Numbered from the stretch's first letter, positions 41,620-56,800 are shown. The stretch: DNA of 62,000 nucleotides from Tubiluchus corallicola (GCA_030141605.1 JAQGDQ010000075.1:437501-499500); one strand, 5' to 3'. Notes: generated from the letters alone by a model not told the origin. Numbers and translations: made by a program.

Positions 41620-42866
41620 ATGGATCTTCATGATGCGCAATATCAAGACCGCCATGCCATTTTGGAGTTCGATCCCCTGAGTCGAATTCAGTCCACTGGT
41701 GTCGCAGAAGTTGATAAAGAACATTCTCAACCACCCCCTGCTCAAAGTTTTTTTGATGATGGTGTGGCTTATCAGGCTTCTTTCTGGGTAAGCTCCTTGG
41801 AGCGTTGTTCTGCTGGCCCTATTGTCAATTGTGTCCCCCCAAACGTAATTTCACATCCTGAAAATAAACTAGGTCAGATAAATTCACTCCTGTCTACTAA
41901 TGCTAACCTTGATCGCGTACTTGGTCAACGCGAAAATTCAGGCTTTAATACTGCCAATCCCAGTAATCAAAATTTAGCTGTAGAATTGCAAAATTTGTCA
42001 TCGCGTTGTGATTCCCAGCTTAAAGATTTGAGTTGTGCAGTGGCTGCTCTTTCTCAAGCGGTCACTAGCTTAGCAGAGAATTTTTCTGATCGCTGTGACG
42101 TATCTCGGCCTGAACATAGGCCTACTTCGAGTAAAAAACCTGTTTTGAATTCTACTCCAGCTAAAGAACTGTGCTAAACTATCGAACCCGCTGTTTGTAA
42201 ACTAAATAGTAAGTCTCCTAAATCGTTAGTCAATTTCGTTGAAAATCATGGATATGTTCTCAGATTTGCCATTTCAATTTTGTACTCCCACGCATGCGCA
42301 GCCAGAAGTACCGGTTCCGAGTAACACACCTGTTTGTCAACCTAGCTTACACACCACAAATACTGTTAGCGCGCGTGAAGTGAAAAACTTTTTTTGATGG
42401 GGAAACGGTCCCATGAGAAAGTTATAAAGCGCAATTTCATTTGTTAGTTGAACTTAACAGTTGGAATAATTATGAAGCCGGTTTACGTTTAGCACTGAAA
42501 CTTAAAGGGAAAGCTGTTGGGGTTCTTGAAACTTTGTCGCCTGCCCAACGCTCTGATTATGCAATGCTTTGCTCTGCTTTAAGCCGTAGATTCGGGTGTG
42601 ACAATGACGAAAGCGTATACCGCGCTCAATACAACAGCCGTTACCGTCAACCCGGCGAAGATTTGCGGCAATATGCAGATCATTTTCGTGCTTTGTACCA
42701 CCGTGCATACCCAGCAGTAGACTTAAATTCTGCAGAACATCATTTGGCGTTGAAGTTCATAGATGGTTTGTGTGATGTAGAACTAGCTATACATGTGGAG
42801 CAAAGCTTTCCCACGAACCTTGCTGATGCGTTGGCGTCTGCTTTGTCTATAGAATCTATTCGTTAA
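41620..42866 (+). pseudogene. gag: Retrotransposon gag, frameshifted
   Basis: Two ORFs of 185 and 141 codons (41620-42177 and 42441-42866) separated by stops and a frame change. The second has the capsid-like region ELNSWNNYEAGLRLALKLKG, LSRRFG, YNSRYRQPGEDLRQYADHF and LKFIDGL, typical of Ty3/gypsy Gag. Gag would form the cytoplasmic virus-like particle. The reading-frame breaks mean no intact product. Confidence 0.8.
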
Positions 42867-42914
42867 ACTGCAAAGCGCAACGCGGAGCTTACGAGTGTTA
42901 AAACGCGCAAAACA

Positions 42915-43400
42915 TTGATGCAGAATCAAGATACGGCATGGAATAAAGCTCCCACCACGCGAGAAAATCTTGAGCGTAACACAAAGGATCGCGCTAAGTT
43001 TGAACTGCCAGACAATTGTGTACAGGAACCTACAAAAAGGATTCACGGAACAAATGATTTTGTTTGTTACTGCTGCATTGTGGTTGGTCATTTTGCAAGG
43101 AACTGTCCATTGTGTCGCAAGTCACAACAGTCTTACCCAACAAGAATATTTGATAACTCATTTTTCCGCTTATCTCAAAACTCGCAGAGTAATTCGCGAT
43201 TTTGCAGCCAGTCTAGACCGAGTAAAACTAATCGAAATTATGACAACTCTCGCGGTTATACTGTGCCAGTTTCGAACTCGCCGCGCAATTTTAGAAATTC
43301 GCCCAATTCTTGCCCTCCACCTTCGCGTTTTCAGTGGCGGGTGGACGGAAAAAGAGGCATCGTACCACCCGCCAGACCCAAAAGGCCTCGCACAAACTAA
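42915..43400 (+). pseudogene. gag: Retrotransposon nucleocapsid region with zinc knuckle
   Basis: 161-codon ORF with one CCHC zinc knuckle: CYCCIVVGHFARNC fits C-x2-C-x4-H-x4-C and binds RNA in this family. It is rich in Arg, Asn and Ser. It is cut off from the capsid ORF by a stop at 42864-42866 and overlaps the start of the protease frame, as gag-pol junctions often do. Confidence 0.8.
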
Positions 43401-44563
43401 GCGAAACACTCCCTTCGGATCAATTTAAGTTTGGTACTGTGCTCAGTGAATTGAATCTGGTTGCTGGTCTTTATGCTGTCGGTTCAATAGATGGCAATAA
43501 ATGCCGAATATTAGTGGACACAGGGGCTACACATACCACGGTTCGTCCTGAGCTTATAACCAATCAGCTTGAGCCGTTGGGGTGGCGAACCGCTATAGGT
43601 GTAACCGCTACACCTTTGCAATTACGTGGTCCAATTTCGGTTTCATTGCAACTCGGTACAATTTCTAGTACTGTGTCGGCTTGTCTAACTAGTGACCTAG
43701 CTGGAGAAGATTGCATTTTGGGTTTAGACTGGTTTCGAGAAAATAAAGCCGTAGTGGACACTGGCCTAAAACGCCTTGGCAGCAAACCTTTTCGGTCAGA
43801 CGGTCTTTTAACTGGTCGGATAACTTCGCCAGCTGGTGCTACTACAATTCGTGCCATAGTAGCAAACATAACCAACTATCCTGTTACACTCTCGGAAAAA
43901 GAACCTGTTGGTCAGTGGGAAAGCGTTAATGAAATTGTTTGTCCTATTAAACTTTCTACAACGAAAGGTTTTCAGTCTAAACGAGATAAAAGAGCGCTGT
44001 CTGAACCGGTGCAAAAATTTTTAAATGCTAGTAAAACTGCACTATCCAGTACGCAGTACAAGCAGCTGAAAAGTCTGTTAATTAAGCATAACGATTTATT
44101 TTCCTCTGGACTCTATGACATTGGTTGTACAAATATTGTTCAACATCGCATTAATACAGGTACTCACTGCCCTATTAAGACTCAAGCAAGGCGTCTTGGC
44201 CAGGCCCAACGCGAGGAATTAAATGCAGCAATGGATGAAATGCAGAGACAGGGAGTAATTGAACCGTCTTGTAGCCCGTGGTCTTCTGCGGTGGTCCTTG
44301 TACGAAAAAAAGATGGAGGAACGCGCTGCTGTATAGACTACAGGGCTCTCAATTCGGTTACAATCAAAGACAATTATCCCCTGCCTCGCATTGATGATTC
44401 AATCGATGCTCTTTCCGGTAGCCATACCGGTGTACGTACAGATCCGGCAAAAATAGAAGCCGTTGTGAACTGGCCTGAACCTAATAACTTGTCTGATCTT
44501 AGAAGCATTTTAGGCCTATGCACATACTACCGGCGTTTCATAAAAAACTTCTGCATTTACTAA
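43400..44563 (+). pseudogene. pol: Retrotransposon pol: protease and reverse transcriptase with deleted core
   Basis: Aspartic protease: [12 protein letters not shown] (active Asp codon at 43517) and CILGLDW. Reverse transcriptase fingers follow: [40 protein letters not shown]. The frame then passes at about 44425-44440 straight from the region before the palm to [15 protein letters not shown] and [15 protein letters not shown], the thumb/connection. The palm with the YxDD catalytic pair is absent while the frame stays open, so an internal in-frame deletion has removed it. It could not reverse transcribe. Confidence 0.9.
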
Positions 44564-44565
44564 CT

Positions 44566-45050
44566 CGCAATCAGCAACCTTACATCTGGCAGGCTAGCCA
44601 ACAGAACGCTTTTAATTGTTTGAAAACCTTGCTTACAAATTAGCCAGTTCTGGCTTACCCACAATTTGACACTGAATTTGTACTCGACACTGACGCGAGT
44701 AGTGTAGCGATAGGCGGTGTTCTCTCGCAAATTCAGGGTTGCCAAGAACGCGTGATAGCGTATTACAACCAAATTTTATCTCCTGCAGAACGAAATTATT
44801 GCGCTACACGCCGCGAACTTCTTGCAGTGGTTAAAGCTGTGAATCACTTGCACTACTATCTTTACGGACGGCAGTTTGTTATACGCACTGACCATGCTGC
44901 TCTTCGCTGGCTGAGAACCAGAAAGTCAGTTAGCTCGCTGGCTTTGCAAATTAGACCAGTATGATTACACAGTAACACAGTAAAACAGCGTCCAGGCAAA
45001 AGCCACGTAAATGCGGACGCGCCCCTCAGCAATACGTGTCCCTCAGCATG
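44566..45050 (+). pseudogene. pol: Retrotransposon RNase H region, broken, element end
   Basis: Reads QQPYIWQASQQNAFNCLKTL, stop (TAG at 44641-44643), VLDTDASSVAIGGVLSQ, the RNase H start with its Asp, then RNYCATRRELLAVVKAV, HYYLYGRQFVIRTDHAALRW and, after another frame change, GKSHVNADAPLSN near 45010. Integrase and a 3' LTR are missing, so the element is truncated at about 45050. Confidence 0.85.
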
Positions 45051-45414
45051 AAAAATTTGAAAACTGATTAAAATCGTTAGTTTCGGAAATCTGAACACTA
45101 CAGTAAAGTGTCTTATCTTATCTTACATCAAATAGAAAATACGAGGAAAGACACAAAAGCAGAATTATAGTTAAGATGTCCACTTAATAACATGAAGGCT
45201 GCACCATACAGCAAAACTTTGAACACTGTCCACATGATTGCAAACGTGACTAATTGCTTTGGTAAAGTTAACTATGGGTAGTGGTAAAATGTAACTTAGT
45301 TTAAGTGGTCTCCTTAACAAAATAAAGACAATGCTAGTCAATTTTATTCACTGCTAGCACCTCGAGCGCAGTCCATGTAGAATAAAGTAAAAAATATCGT
45401 CAATCGTCCGCAAC

Positions 45415-48124
<2,710 letters not shown>

Positions 48125-48190
48125 GCAGTTATAAGGGATGAATTTTGGGCTGCCTTGATCCCCGGGTTCAGATCCAGGTTGTATTCCCAT
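48125..48190 (+). repeat. Weak tRNA-like (SINE) fragment
   Basis: ttggcagttataagg then gggttcagatcc, a perfect GGTTCRANNCC B box, about 35 bp downstream. No full cloverleaf seen. Confidence 0.3.
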
Positions 48191-48340
48191 TTTTGAAATC
48201 AAAGAGCGCATAAATATTAATACGAACATCGCGGAAAAAATGAACAAAAACCGAACTTTTCTTAGGATAAGTAGAAATTTTCAGAAAAATTGAATAGCAA
48301 GTTTCCTTTTATATGATGTAAATTCTTATTAACATTATTA

Positions 48341-48435
48341 ATTCCTAATCCTAATCCTAACCCTAACCAAATTCTAACATTAATCCTAACACCTAGCACT
48401 AACACTAACCCTAACCCTAATCCTAATTCTAATCC
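48341..48435. repeat. Interstitial telomere-like CCCTAA repeats
   Basis: About 15 degenerate hexamers (cctaat, ccctaa, actaac) in one orientation, related to the TTAGGG telomere repeat. It ends at a small palindrome cttcgcgaag. Confidence 0.8.
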
Positions 48436-49248
48436 GCTTCGCGAAGTAATTTCTTGTGTGAGGAGAATTGTAAACATTAGCTTAGAATTCTTTCATTCAC
48501 TTCATTTTGGTTGTATAACAACGTCAAGTTTAACTAGTTATGCTACAAAATATAGATGCCTCACACAAACTTGACAAAAGTCCTAATGCTAAATTTTTCT
48601 GAGCCAAAATCTCCGCGTTTTCTTATTGTACCATCTTACAATTCTTTGGCGATGTTTACAGCAAAGAAGCCGCTTATAAGCTCAACAGACGTCCAGTTAA
48701 GATCGGGCTGTTTGTTTGTTAGGGCGCTAATTTCAACTGTTAGCAGAATTGCTTGTCATCACTGCACAATCAAGTACTAAAATGCATTTTGGTGAAATGT
48801 TAAAATTTCTTGTCGATGTGGTTGCCACGTAGTTTCATTAAACTATTATCATAAAGCAAAAAAGTTACTAGTATTCACTGTCAATTAAGTTAGGCTGACC
48901 ATAAAAAGGTATAGCTTTGACATGTATAATTAAATCCTGTTATATAATTATTTTGTAAATTCCTCTTTCATGAAAAGAGCACTAAAGCGATAATGCATCT
49001 CGCAACATTAAATTTTACATAATGCACGCAGTATGAACAAAGGTCTGCAATTACTGTCATAATAATTTCAAAAGTTTGCAGGACCGTTAAGTCAGTTCAT
49101 CATATATCAGCAAATTTTAGTTTAAAAGTCATTTTGGCTACAGAGATGACGGAGACTACATGAGTATAGAGTACAAACTAGAAGTATAATCGAAAAGAGT
49201 GTACATAACGTGAGACTCTGACAGTTACTGCATCATGCTTAGACAAAT

Positions 49249-50229
49249 ATGGATTTTCTTCAGAAAAATGTCACTAGTTTTTACTGTAGCACTGGAACTT
49301 TAGAGGAACAAGCTCTTATCTTTATCTCTCTGGCACTGGGAGTTGTTATTGTCGTCAGCAATGCTCTTGTCGTCGTCGTCATCATATGCGACAGAAGACT
49401 GCACGAAATTCCTTACTATTACATAATCAGTTTGAGCATAGCCGACAGTTTTGTGGGTCTGACCACAGTATTGCGAATGTTGTCTTTGCTAAGTCCACTG
49501 CTTTGCTCACCCCACTTTTGTCATGCCAGTGCTGCATTTCTGGGAGTCTCTTTTCGAATGGCCTTTCTCTTATACCTGGCAGTCACCACTGAAAGATACA
49601 TCGCTATTAACTACGCCTTGTCCTATCCTCTGCTCCTCACTAAAAACAGAGTGTTGGTCAGTATCTGTGCGATTTACATTTTTGGAATTGCCCATTTTGT
49701 TGTATCTTACTGGCTGTATCAATTAGATTTCAATGACGGGTTCTACATATCTAGTTGCATCTTCTTCAGTCCATTGAGGTATGAGAGAGTGTTCGGTGTG
49801 GCGACTGCCAGTGTGATTATTTGCATCGCTTATCCTTTGATTATATATTTTTACGCCAGAATAGGGAAGACAGCTCTGCGACACCAAAAAGCCATTCAGG
49901 ACCGAACAGTGAGTGAAGAAGTCTTCAAAAATCAGCTTCGTGGAAAGCTCATTTTGGCCAAAACACTGGGAGTCGCCATTCTTATTTTGTCCGCATGTTG
50001 GTTGCCGATGATACCATATTTATATGCGCTAAATGTGTGCTTACATTTACGTCAGACAGTTAACAATGGCGATGTTTCGCTGGTCTGCCGCGATCTTGAT
50101 AAACATTCTGAGTGGGTTGCAGTGTGGGCTGCTGCAAATTCCGTCACGAACGTCTTTATTTATTCAGCACGATTAAAGCAGTTCCAAGATGGCGTTAAAA
50201 ATTTGAAGCAAGTATTGGTCGGAGAATAA
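49249..50229 (+). CDS. Orphan class A (rhodopsin-family) G-protein-coupled receptor, single exon
   Basis: 326 residues; an in-frame TAG at 49240 fixes the start. Seven hydrophobic segments. Landmarks: glycosylation site N7, SNALVVVV in TM1 (N38), LSIADSFVG in TM2 (D66), TERYIAI at the end of TM3 (ERY, 115-117), P196 in TM5, ACWLPMIPY in TM6 (C250-P253) and ANSVTNVFIYS in TM7. N301 and Y305 of the NPxxY motif are kept but the Pro is Val. Very short N- and C-termini, ADSFVGL, the ERY-AINYAL segment and CWLP resemble the melanocortin/adenosine/cannabinoid-type cluster, but the ligand is unknown. TM4 lacks the usual Trp. Expected in the plasma membrane, coupling to G proteins. AATAAA at 50666 lies 437 bp after the stop. 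Confidence 0.9.
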   Translation: MDFLQKNVTSFYCSTGTLEEQALIFISLALGVVIVVSNALVVVVIICDRRLHEIPYYYIISLSIADSFVGLTTVLRMLSLLSPLLCSPHFCHASAAFLGVSFRMAFLLYLAVTTERYIAINYALSYPLLLTKNRVLVSICAIYIFGIAHFVVSYWLYQLDFNDGFYISSCIFFSPLRYERVFGVATASVIICIAYPLIIYFYARIGKTALRHQKAIQDRTVSEEVFKNQLRGKLILAKTLGVAILILSACWLPMIPYLYALNVCLHLRQTVNNGDVSLVCRDLDKHSEWVAVWAAANSVTNVFIYSARLKQFQDGVKNLKQVLVGE

Positions 50230-50665
50230 AAAGCATTGTACTCACCAAAGCAACAAAGAAAGATATTGTAGTTTAAAATTATTGGAATCCGCATAATAAT
50301 TGGCAATGTGTAAAAATATCAAATTGCAGCTTTTTTAATCGTTTTTAACCATTATTACTGCATTGCTTATTAGCTTATAACGTAAAATGCTCACCTCGCA
50401 TTTTACGTTAATTTTCATCTGGCATTCAAATTGTTTTTCGGAAGGGCTCGTTCTCACTTATCATAGCACCCAGTCCAAGCAGTAGCTATTAACATGTATG
50501 CTAATTATTACTTTGTTCTTTAAATATCCTTGCTTTTACACATACATTATTATTATTTATTTATATTAATAATTGGTTGTATTTAGTGCTATTTTCTTGT
50601 AAACGTTTGGTGCAATTTTAATTGTTTGTATGTTCTGCCCTCTGGATAAATATGCGCATTATAAA

Positions 50666-50671
50666 AATAAA
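50666..50671 (+). terminator. Candidate polyadenylation signal after the GPCR gene
   Basis: AATAAA followed directly by a TTGTTGTTGTCTTTG-type T/G-rich stretch, 437 bp after the GPCR stop. The T/G-rich tail also resembles LINE 3' ends, so it could have been captured from a retroelement. Confidence 0.4.
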
Positions 50672-53600
50672 ATTGTTGTTGTCTTTGTCTGTTGAGGATT
50701 TCTGTTTACTAAAATAGTAAATAAGCAAAATAGTGTGTTCTAACAATATAACTCACAAATGTTCAGTGAGCGTTCTGATATGATAAAGTTGACTTACCTG
50801 TTTTTACCCGTAAGGTGGCGACTTCTTTTCAGGTTTCATATATTGTGTCCCAGTTTTTTATACCTGTCATTCAAGTTTCAATGTGATCCAAGCAATGACG
50901 TGTTGACAAAATTTGTGTGCAACACAGGATTTGATGCCAAAGATGTATGTGTATCTTGTGTAATTTTATTTATTTATTTAGCGAAACTTTCTGGCTAATT
51001 TTAGTTATGGTAATCGATATTGTGACAAAAATGGATTAGCTTATTTAAAAGAATTTATATATTTCGTTCCAGATAAAATGTACAATTTGGGAAGTGGCGT
51101 CTCGAAGCATGTCAAGTATGATGTGAAATGACGAAAGGGCATGTGCAGTTAATGCACGAAAATAAAATATTATACCAAGCAGTACTTGACGGCTTTGTTT
51201 GTTTGTCACCATAAAAGCCCATACATTGTCGTTGTTATTATTATTATCGCTTCGAACTAGTTTTTTCAAATTTTTATTCGAATAATTCAAAACTTCAACT
51301 ACATGCGTTCTTTATCATTAAAACGTTCGAAACATCATGCAATCAGTACAATATAGTTGCGATTTTTGCGCACAATTTTTAAACGAATTCATCACGTCTA
51401 TTTTAGACATTGGGCAGGCAGAATCCTAAAATAAAAGAAATCTGCCCTCAAGACAGGTACACACAGGTAAATGCGGAATTAAATCGATAATGTGCTTTTT
51501 CTTTGTGAGACTGTTTTTGGGGATTCGAAAATTTGTTCGAAAATCTTCAAAACTGAATTTCAATTAGATTCGGATTCAAAAGTTACAAATTCGATTCGAA
51601 TTTGCTTTCTGGTAAAGAATACTCGACGTCGTTATTATTGTGAACGTTAGTCTCGTGCGCATGCAGAATGAGTAAAAAGTCATCTGAAATAAATTGTTCT
51701 TCGCTGAAGAGCGGTTCAATATGCAGCCGCGGCGTTCTGCAAATTTTTGATTTTGAGTTTTTGACTAGTTTTGTGTCTTCGAATAACTAGTAAGTGGAAA
51801 CTTCTCGAAATTTTCATAGTGATCACAATAACAAAGCAATGGCAAGAGTTTGACACTTTATTTGGAATTTGGAAGTGTATACAGTAGATACAATAATGGA
51901 GTCAGCAAGCTGTTTCACAGCATTAGGAAGCTTGTGACACGCAGTTAGTACTAGTTTTACGCTGGTATTTAGTCAAGTTGCTGCCCCTAACTAAAAGACT
52001 ATGTGTGGTATAATATTTTATTACAAATTTGGCGACTTTTTGCAATTTTTGTGTTACATACTTTAGTGTTGCTGAACTTGCTGTTTAGCAGCAAGTTACT
52101 GACTTCAGCAACTTGGAATAAAGTATGACACAGCATAGATTAATGAGAATAAATGACCAGTAATAGAATTGATCAATCTTCTGTACATTTGTGGTACAGC
52201 GTGGGTGTACAAAGATTAATTTTCCGACTTCAGTGTACATCGCTTCCACTAAATTGAAAAGATTGATGGAATAGAGCTGGATCGGCTTGGCGCGTCACTG
52301 TTACAATAATATTATTACGTATTTCGTCTGCTGTTTCTAAGCGTAGTTTTCAAGATTACCAAAGTTTAACACCAATCGTTTGCTATTTTTTAGCGACGAA
52401 TCGGCGCATTATTTAGTTAATTCAGCCAACATCAACAGTTATTTTTCCCGTAAATGCAACTAGTGAGGGCGCTCCTCAAAAGAATACTTAGGAAAGTCTG
52501 CCCCAGGCCTTGATTATCCCAGGCAGTGCTTTAATTGGCTGTAACAGCCAGCTCTAGTTCCCTGTCATTGCATGAAGCCAAAACACAGCTTTTGCTAGGT
52601 TTGTGTATGGTAGAAGATGCGTTAAACAGACAGTACCAAGTATTGGTATTTAATTGAAGCAGGCTGTTGTATGTACAGAAACTGAACATCCGGACCTGGC
52701 AAGCCATTAATGTTACTGTGTTTGCCATTCTTTTTGCGTTTAAGTGCAGTGTTCACAATTTTTGTGTCAGCCTTTTGGATATCAATCGTTTACTGGACAA
52801 TTTTTTGTGCAGTGATTACATTGCAGATTCCCGTGACTTACTGTACTACACTAAATCTCGGTTGTGCTCAATTTCACATCTGTATAGAGAAGATATTTTT
52901 AGAGAAAAAAAGCGTTAATGTAAGAGTCGGAGTAATAGTTAGTAATTTTTGTACAATTTTTCCAACTGCATTATTTCTGTCAATATATTTTCTTCTACAT
53001 GGTGATTTTCACTAAAAATTATATTTTAGAGGTACAATTTTCGAAAGCTGTGTTATGCGGAATTCATTCAATAATTGACTTGTGTGAAGGAATCTCAACT
53101 AAATGGAATCTCAATAGAATGTGTGAAGAACCTAACCTGTGTAAACGCAAAAAGGCGGACAGCTGGAAGGTTGTAACTAGTGAACGTTTTTGATTGTGTC
53201 AAAAACTGTGGTAAGGTCCTACTTTTGTAACAGGAGACACTTCAAGTGGTCATTCAAGTAGTCACTCAAATAAAAAAATTGTGGCACTAGGTCAAAAAAC
53301 GTAGGAAGAGATCCAGCCTAGCGAGAAAATATGAAGCCCCGCCCATTCGGGAAATTTCGTAATTTCGGACGTACATTTCGCGCGGACACACAATTTTCAA
53401 AATGTTATGCGGAGTAGTTATTACTTTGAAATGAGTTTAGCTTTAGCTGAGCAAACAGTTGCCTACTGCACAAACTTTTCACGTAAAGTTACTCAGGTTG
53501 CCCCCATCTTTTTTGAAACAAACTTGTAAAATGTAAACAGTGTCGGACGGAAAATGTAAACAAGTGAAGTTAGTCAAGTTTTTGTGTGAAGTGTACTTGT

Positions 53601-54050
53601 TTTCTTGTTAAATGCTATTACAAATAGTAATGGCCAATGCGAGACAATCACTATTGTAGAATATTATAAATGTTGTGGACATTTTTCCTAGATTAGGCGA
53701 AGCAGATACTTTTATTTAGTGTTGGATGTATATTAAGCCAGTTTCGGACGTGCTTGTGCAAGATTTCTTCTTAGAAGTACTATTATTATTCTCATTTAGT
53801 TTGAACTTATTTCCAAAATCTGGCCGAGTTAGTGATAACAAATTAATGCATATTAATTCTACTTACATTCTGAGTGTAATAAGCAAGACAGGTTCTATTT
53901 TAGCAATTTCAATTTATTCATTTTATTTTAAAACTAAGTAGTAACTTCTCAGATGAGAAATTGTTAAAAAGCACTGAACATTCATACTTATACATGTATT
54001 CGTCTTATTCGCACATTTTATAATAATGATTGTATGGCTTGCACATGAAT
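50672..54050. other. No gene recognised
   Basis: AT-rich intergenic DNA with short open frames only. Confidence 0.5.
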
Positions 54051-54312
54051 GTACAAAAGTTTGGTACAAGAAAGTTTGATACAAGCAAAATTTGATACAA
54101 AGAATTTTTAGCACAAGGAAATTTTGACGCAGATAAATCAGGTAATATGTAGTCTTTAGGTGTAAGAATTTTTTGGTACTAAGAAAATCTGTTGCAGAGA
54201 ATGTTGGTATAAAGAAAATACGGGGTACCAGGAAAGTTTGACACTAAGAAAGTACGGTACTAAGAAGATGAGGAAAATTTTACTTTGTGAAATCGTGGTA
54301 CTGGAAAATTAG
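54051..54312 (+). repeat. Degenerate 16-bp tandem repeat C
   Basis: About 15 degenerate copies of a gtacaaagaaagtttg-like word, the first four with an exact 16-bp period (gtacaagaaagtttga, tacaagcaaaatttga, tacaaagaatttttag, cacaaggaaattttga). No inverted arm was found nearby. It has the same period as the foldback arms at 7957-9020. Confidence 0.6.
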
Positions 54313-56137
54313 CCCATAATATCAAAATAAATAGCAGAAATAAACTAAACTTTTCCAGTCACTAGGTCACCCTTATGCGTTCCTCTTTTTTCTTCACACT
54401 TTTTTAAGCAAAATCTGAAATAGTCACTATGCAAATTCTCGAAAAGCTTGGTTAGATTGCTTTTCAGGGAAAGGCAGTGGTGATGGTAGTAATGGTAATG
54501 GTGGTGATTTCTATTCACATGAATTCCTATTTAGTGCAAAATGTTTTTGTTGAAATACTTATATAACATAGTCTTATTTACTAAATCATTTTTTAGTATA
54601 TAAAAAGTTTGTATGTGTGAGAAGCATCTTGACTTCGTATCAATATAAGTACTACATTTGGCATTTACATACTAGTACTTTTTATATTGTATGTTTTTAC
54701 TACATGTATTACGTAGATATACTAAACACAACACAAATATTATTTAACTATAAGACTTATTGTATCTAAAAATTACATAGATAATTATTAAACAAATTTT
54801 AACTGACGGGTTTCATAATTTACGGAATTGCCCATTCCATGACCTTTAGCCCGGGGTGTCGTGCTACATATAATCATAAATACCTTTACTTGGGGAATGT
54901 GCTCTGTGAGTTTCATGACCATAATTTAGTGCGTTTGCAAATTTGAGAAATATTGTACATGCACAAGTGTCAGACCGAGTTAAATAAATGAGATTTGACA
55001 TTCTATGAACTGGAAGTCTGAAAGGGTGTCATTTTTTAATCGAGTTAACCATATGATGATCAGCAGCTAAATTTCACTTAGGCTGAAAAAACAACAACAT
55101 CTAGTTAACGACAACGTCACTCTTGATTTCAGTAGTAACAATATTTCGACCCTGTTCTCTTTTTTCTGGCATGTTGTCTCATTTTTGTGCGTTCATTTAA
55201 AAAAATGTCCAAAAATTCAGTCCTAATCATGTCACATTGAAGTGTGCACGTAATAATCACAGCTCTAGTGTAGCAACTTCGATAAGCATCAGTTTCCTGT
55301 TCTATGCTAGATTCCTTGACTAATTTACGCACCATGTATTTGTTGCGCTTGATTGTGCAGTGCAGAGTAGTTATGATGTGGCAATAGTGCAAGACTAGCG
55401 CAATAACATTTAATTAACGTACCTGCATGACGGGAAAATTGCAATAGGATTTGCTATTTAGTAATAAAACCTTTGTGGCGGGGTTAGGTGTGCCCCCCCC
55501 CCAAGTGCATTGAGTGTTTGACTGAAAATGGAACAGGTGTGCTGAAACCTTGCAGGCAAGTTTAATATTTCGTGTGTGCGTTGAACGCCCGATTTTTTCT
55601 ATTTGTTAAAAAACAGCAGCTGTATGAAAGTTGAATGATTTTCAACTATGTAGTAATATTAGGTTTCGAAAGGGATTTTTAGCGTTCTGAAACCGAAGCC
55701 ACATTGTAGCTGTCATTCTCGGGTTGGATATTCTCAGTCAGATTATTTTGACTAAAGGGTCTTACAATAACAAGCTAGTGCATTAATTTCAGACAGAGGT
55801 GACATTGGAATTCTATCAAATTGACCTATGTGGTCTAGTTATAAGCGTGTTTTTTGGCCCTGGCATTTTAGAATTTCAATTGCACCACATGATAAGACTT
55901 CAAAGAAATGTTTCTTGTTAGTCATGCGGCTGTGTGGGGTTACATTACTGACTTCATTTAGTGGAGTATATTATTACATGTCGGTGCACTTGTAAAAAGC
56001 CAGGTTCACGTTTTCATGAAAAAGTTCCTGCATTTTTGACTTTCTTGCTCCCATACGCAGTTTTGCTTTTGTTTAGCTTGGCTTCATTTTAGCATTATGT
56101 TTAAGTTTTACTTTTGAAATTATCTTGCGTCTTTTAG
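54313..56137. other. No gene recognised
   Basis: AT-rich, with a run of ten C at about 55492. May be intron if the exon at 56138 is real. Confidence 0.4.
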
Positions 56138-56207
56138 GTGTCAGAGGACCTTCTCCAAGGAGCTTCCAGAGGAGCCTCCAAGTCCTGCGCCTGGTGAAGA
56201 AGCCTAA
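56138..56207 (+). CDS. Possible last coding exon of an unidentified gene
   Basis: After a good polypyrimidine acceptor (cttgcgtcttttag) an exon entered in phase 1 reads CQRTFSKELPEEPPSPAPGEEA and stops at TAA (56205). The Pro/Glu-rich, clean coding look is unlike the surrounding AT-rich DNA. No upstream exon was recognised in the preceding 5.9 kb, so the gene cannot be named. Chance is possible. Confidence 0.3.
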
Positions 56208-56800
56208 GTGGTGATGACATTGGAAGGAAGTTTTTTCGTGTTTCTGGTGATACTTTGCGTCAGCTGTTACTGGCTGCCAGGCGTCGAATGTGGTATTTTA
56301 TTGCCAATGTTATGCTTTTTATTGCTAGGAGCGGAGTTTAATGTTTGCCAACTGACAACCCAAATCCTCTGTGTAATAGCAATCACTTGCGATTCAATTA
56401 ACTTGTCTGAGTGTTAATGCTGAAACTCGTTTTCTGGGCAAATGTTCTAAGCACTCAGAGTTACTAAAATTTGGTTTATTCCCGTAATATTATTTGACGG
56501 TATTAACTTACCAAATACTATATTTTTTAACATACGATAACATTTTAGAGTACTCATATTTACATACTGTTGTTTTAATTTAATTACTAAACTTGAATAT
56601 TCTGAGTGAAATAAGAACAAGCGTAGCTATTGACTAAGTTTAGCTAGTAGCAATGATGATCAAAACAAAACGAACGCATTTTAAACATAATAAGGTGTAG
56701 TTATTCTACCTGAAATGAATAATCTCCTTGTTCTTGAGTACAATAACATTCAAATTGAACGACTTTTTCATCTTCCTAATTTGTTTACAATATTTTTGCA

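Noticed and set aside
48262-48477. Minus-strand Gly/Leu-repeat ORF
   Set aside because: Translation of telomere-like hexamers.
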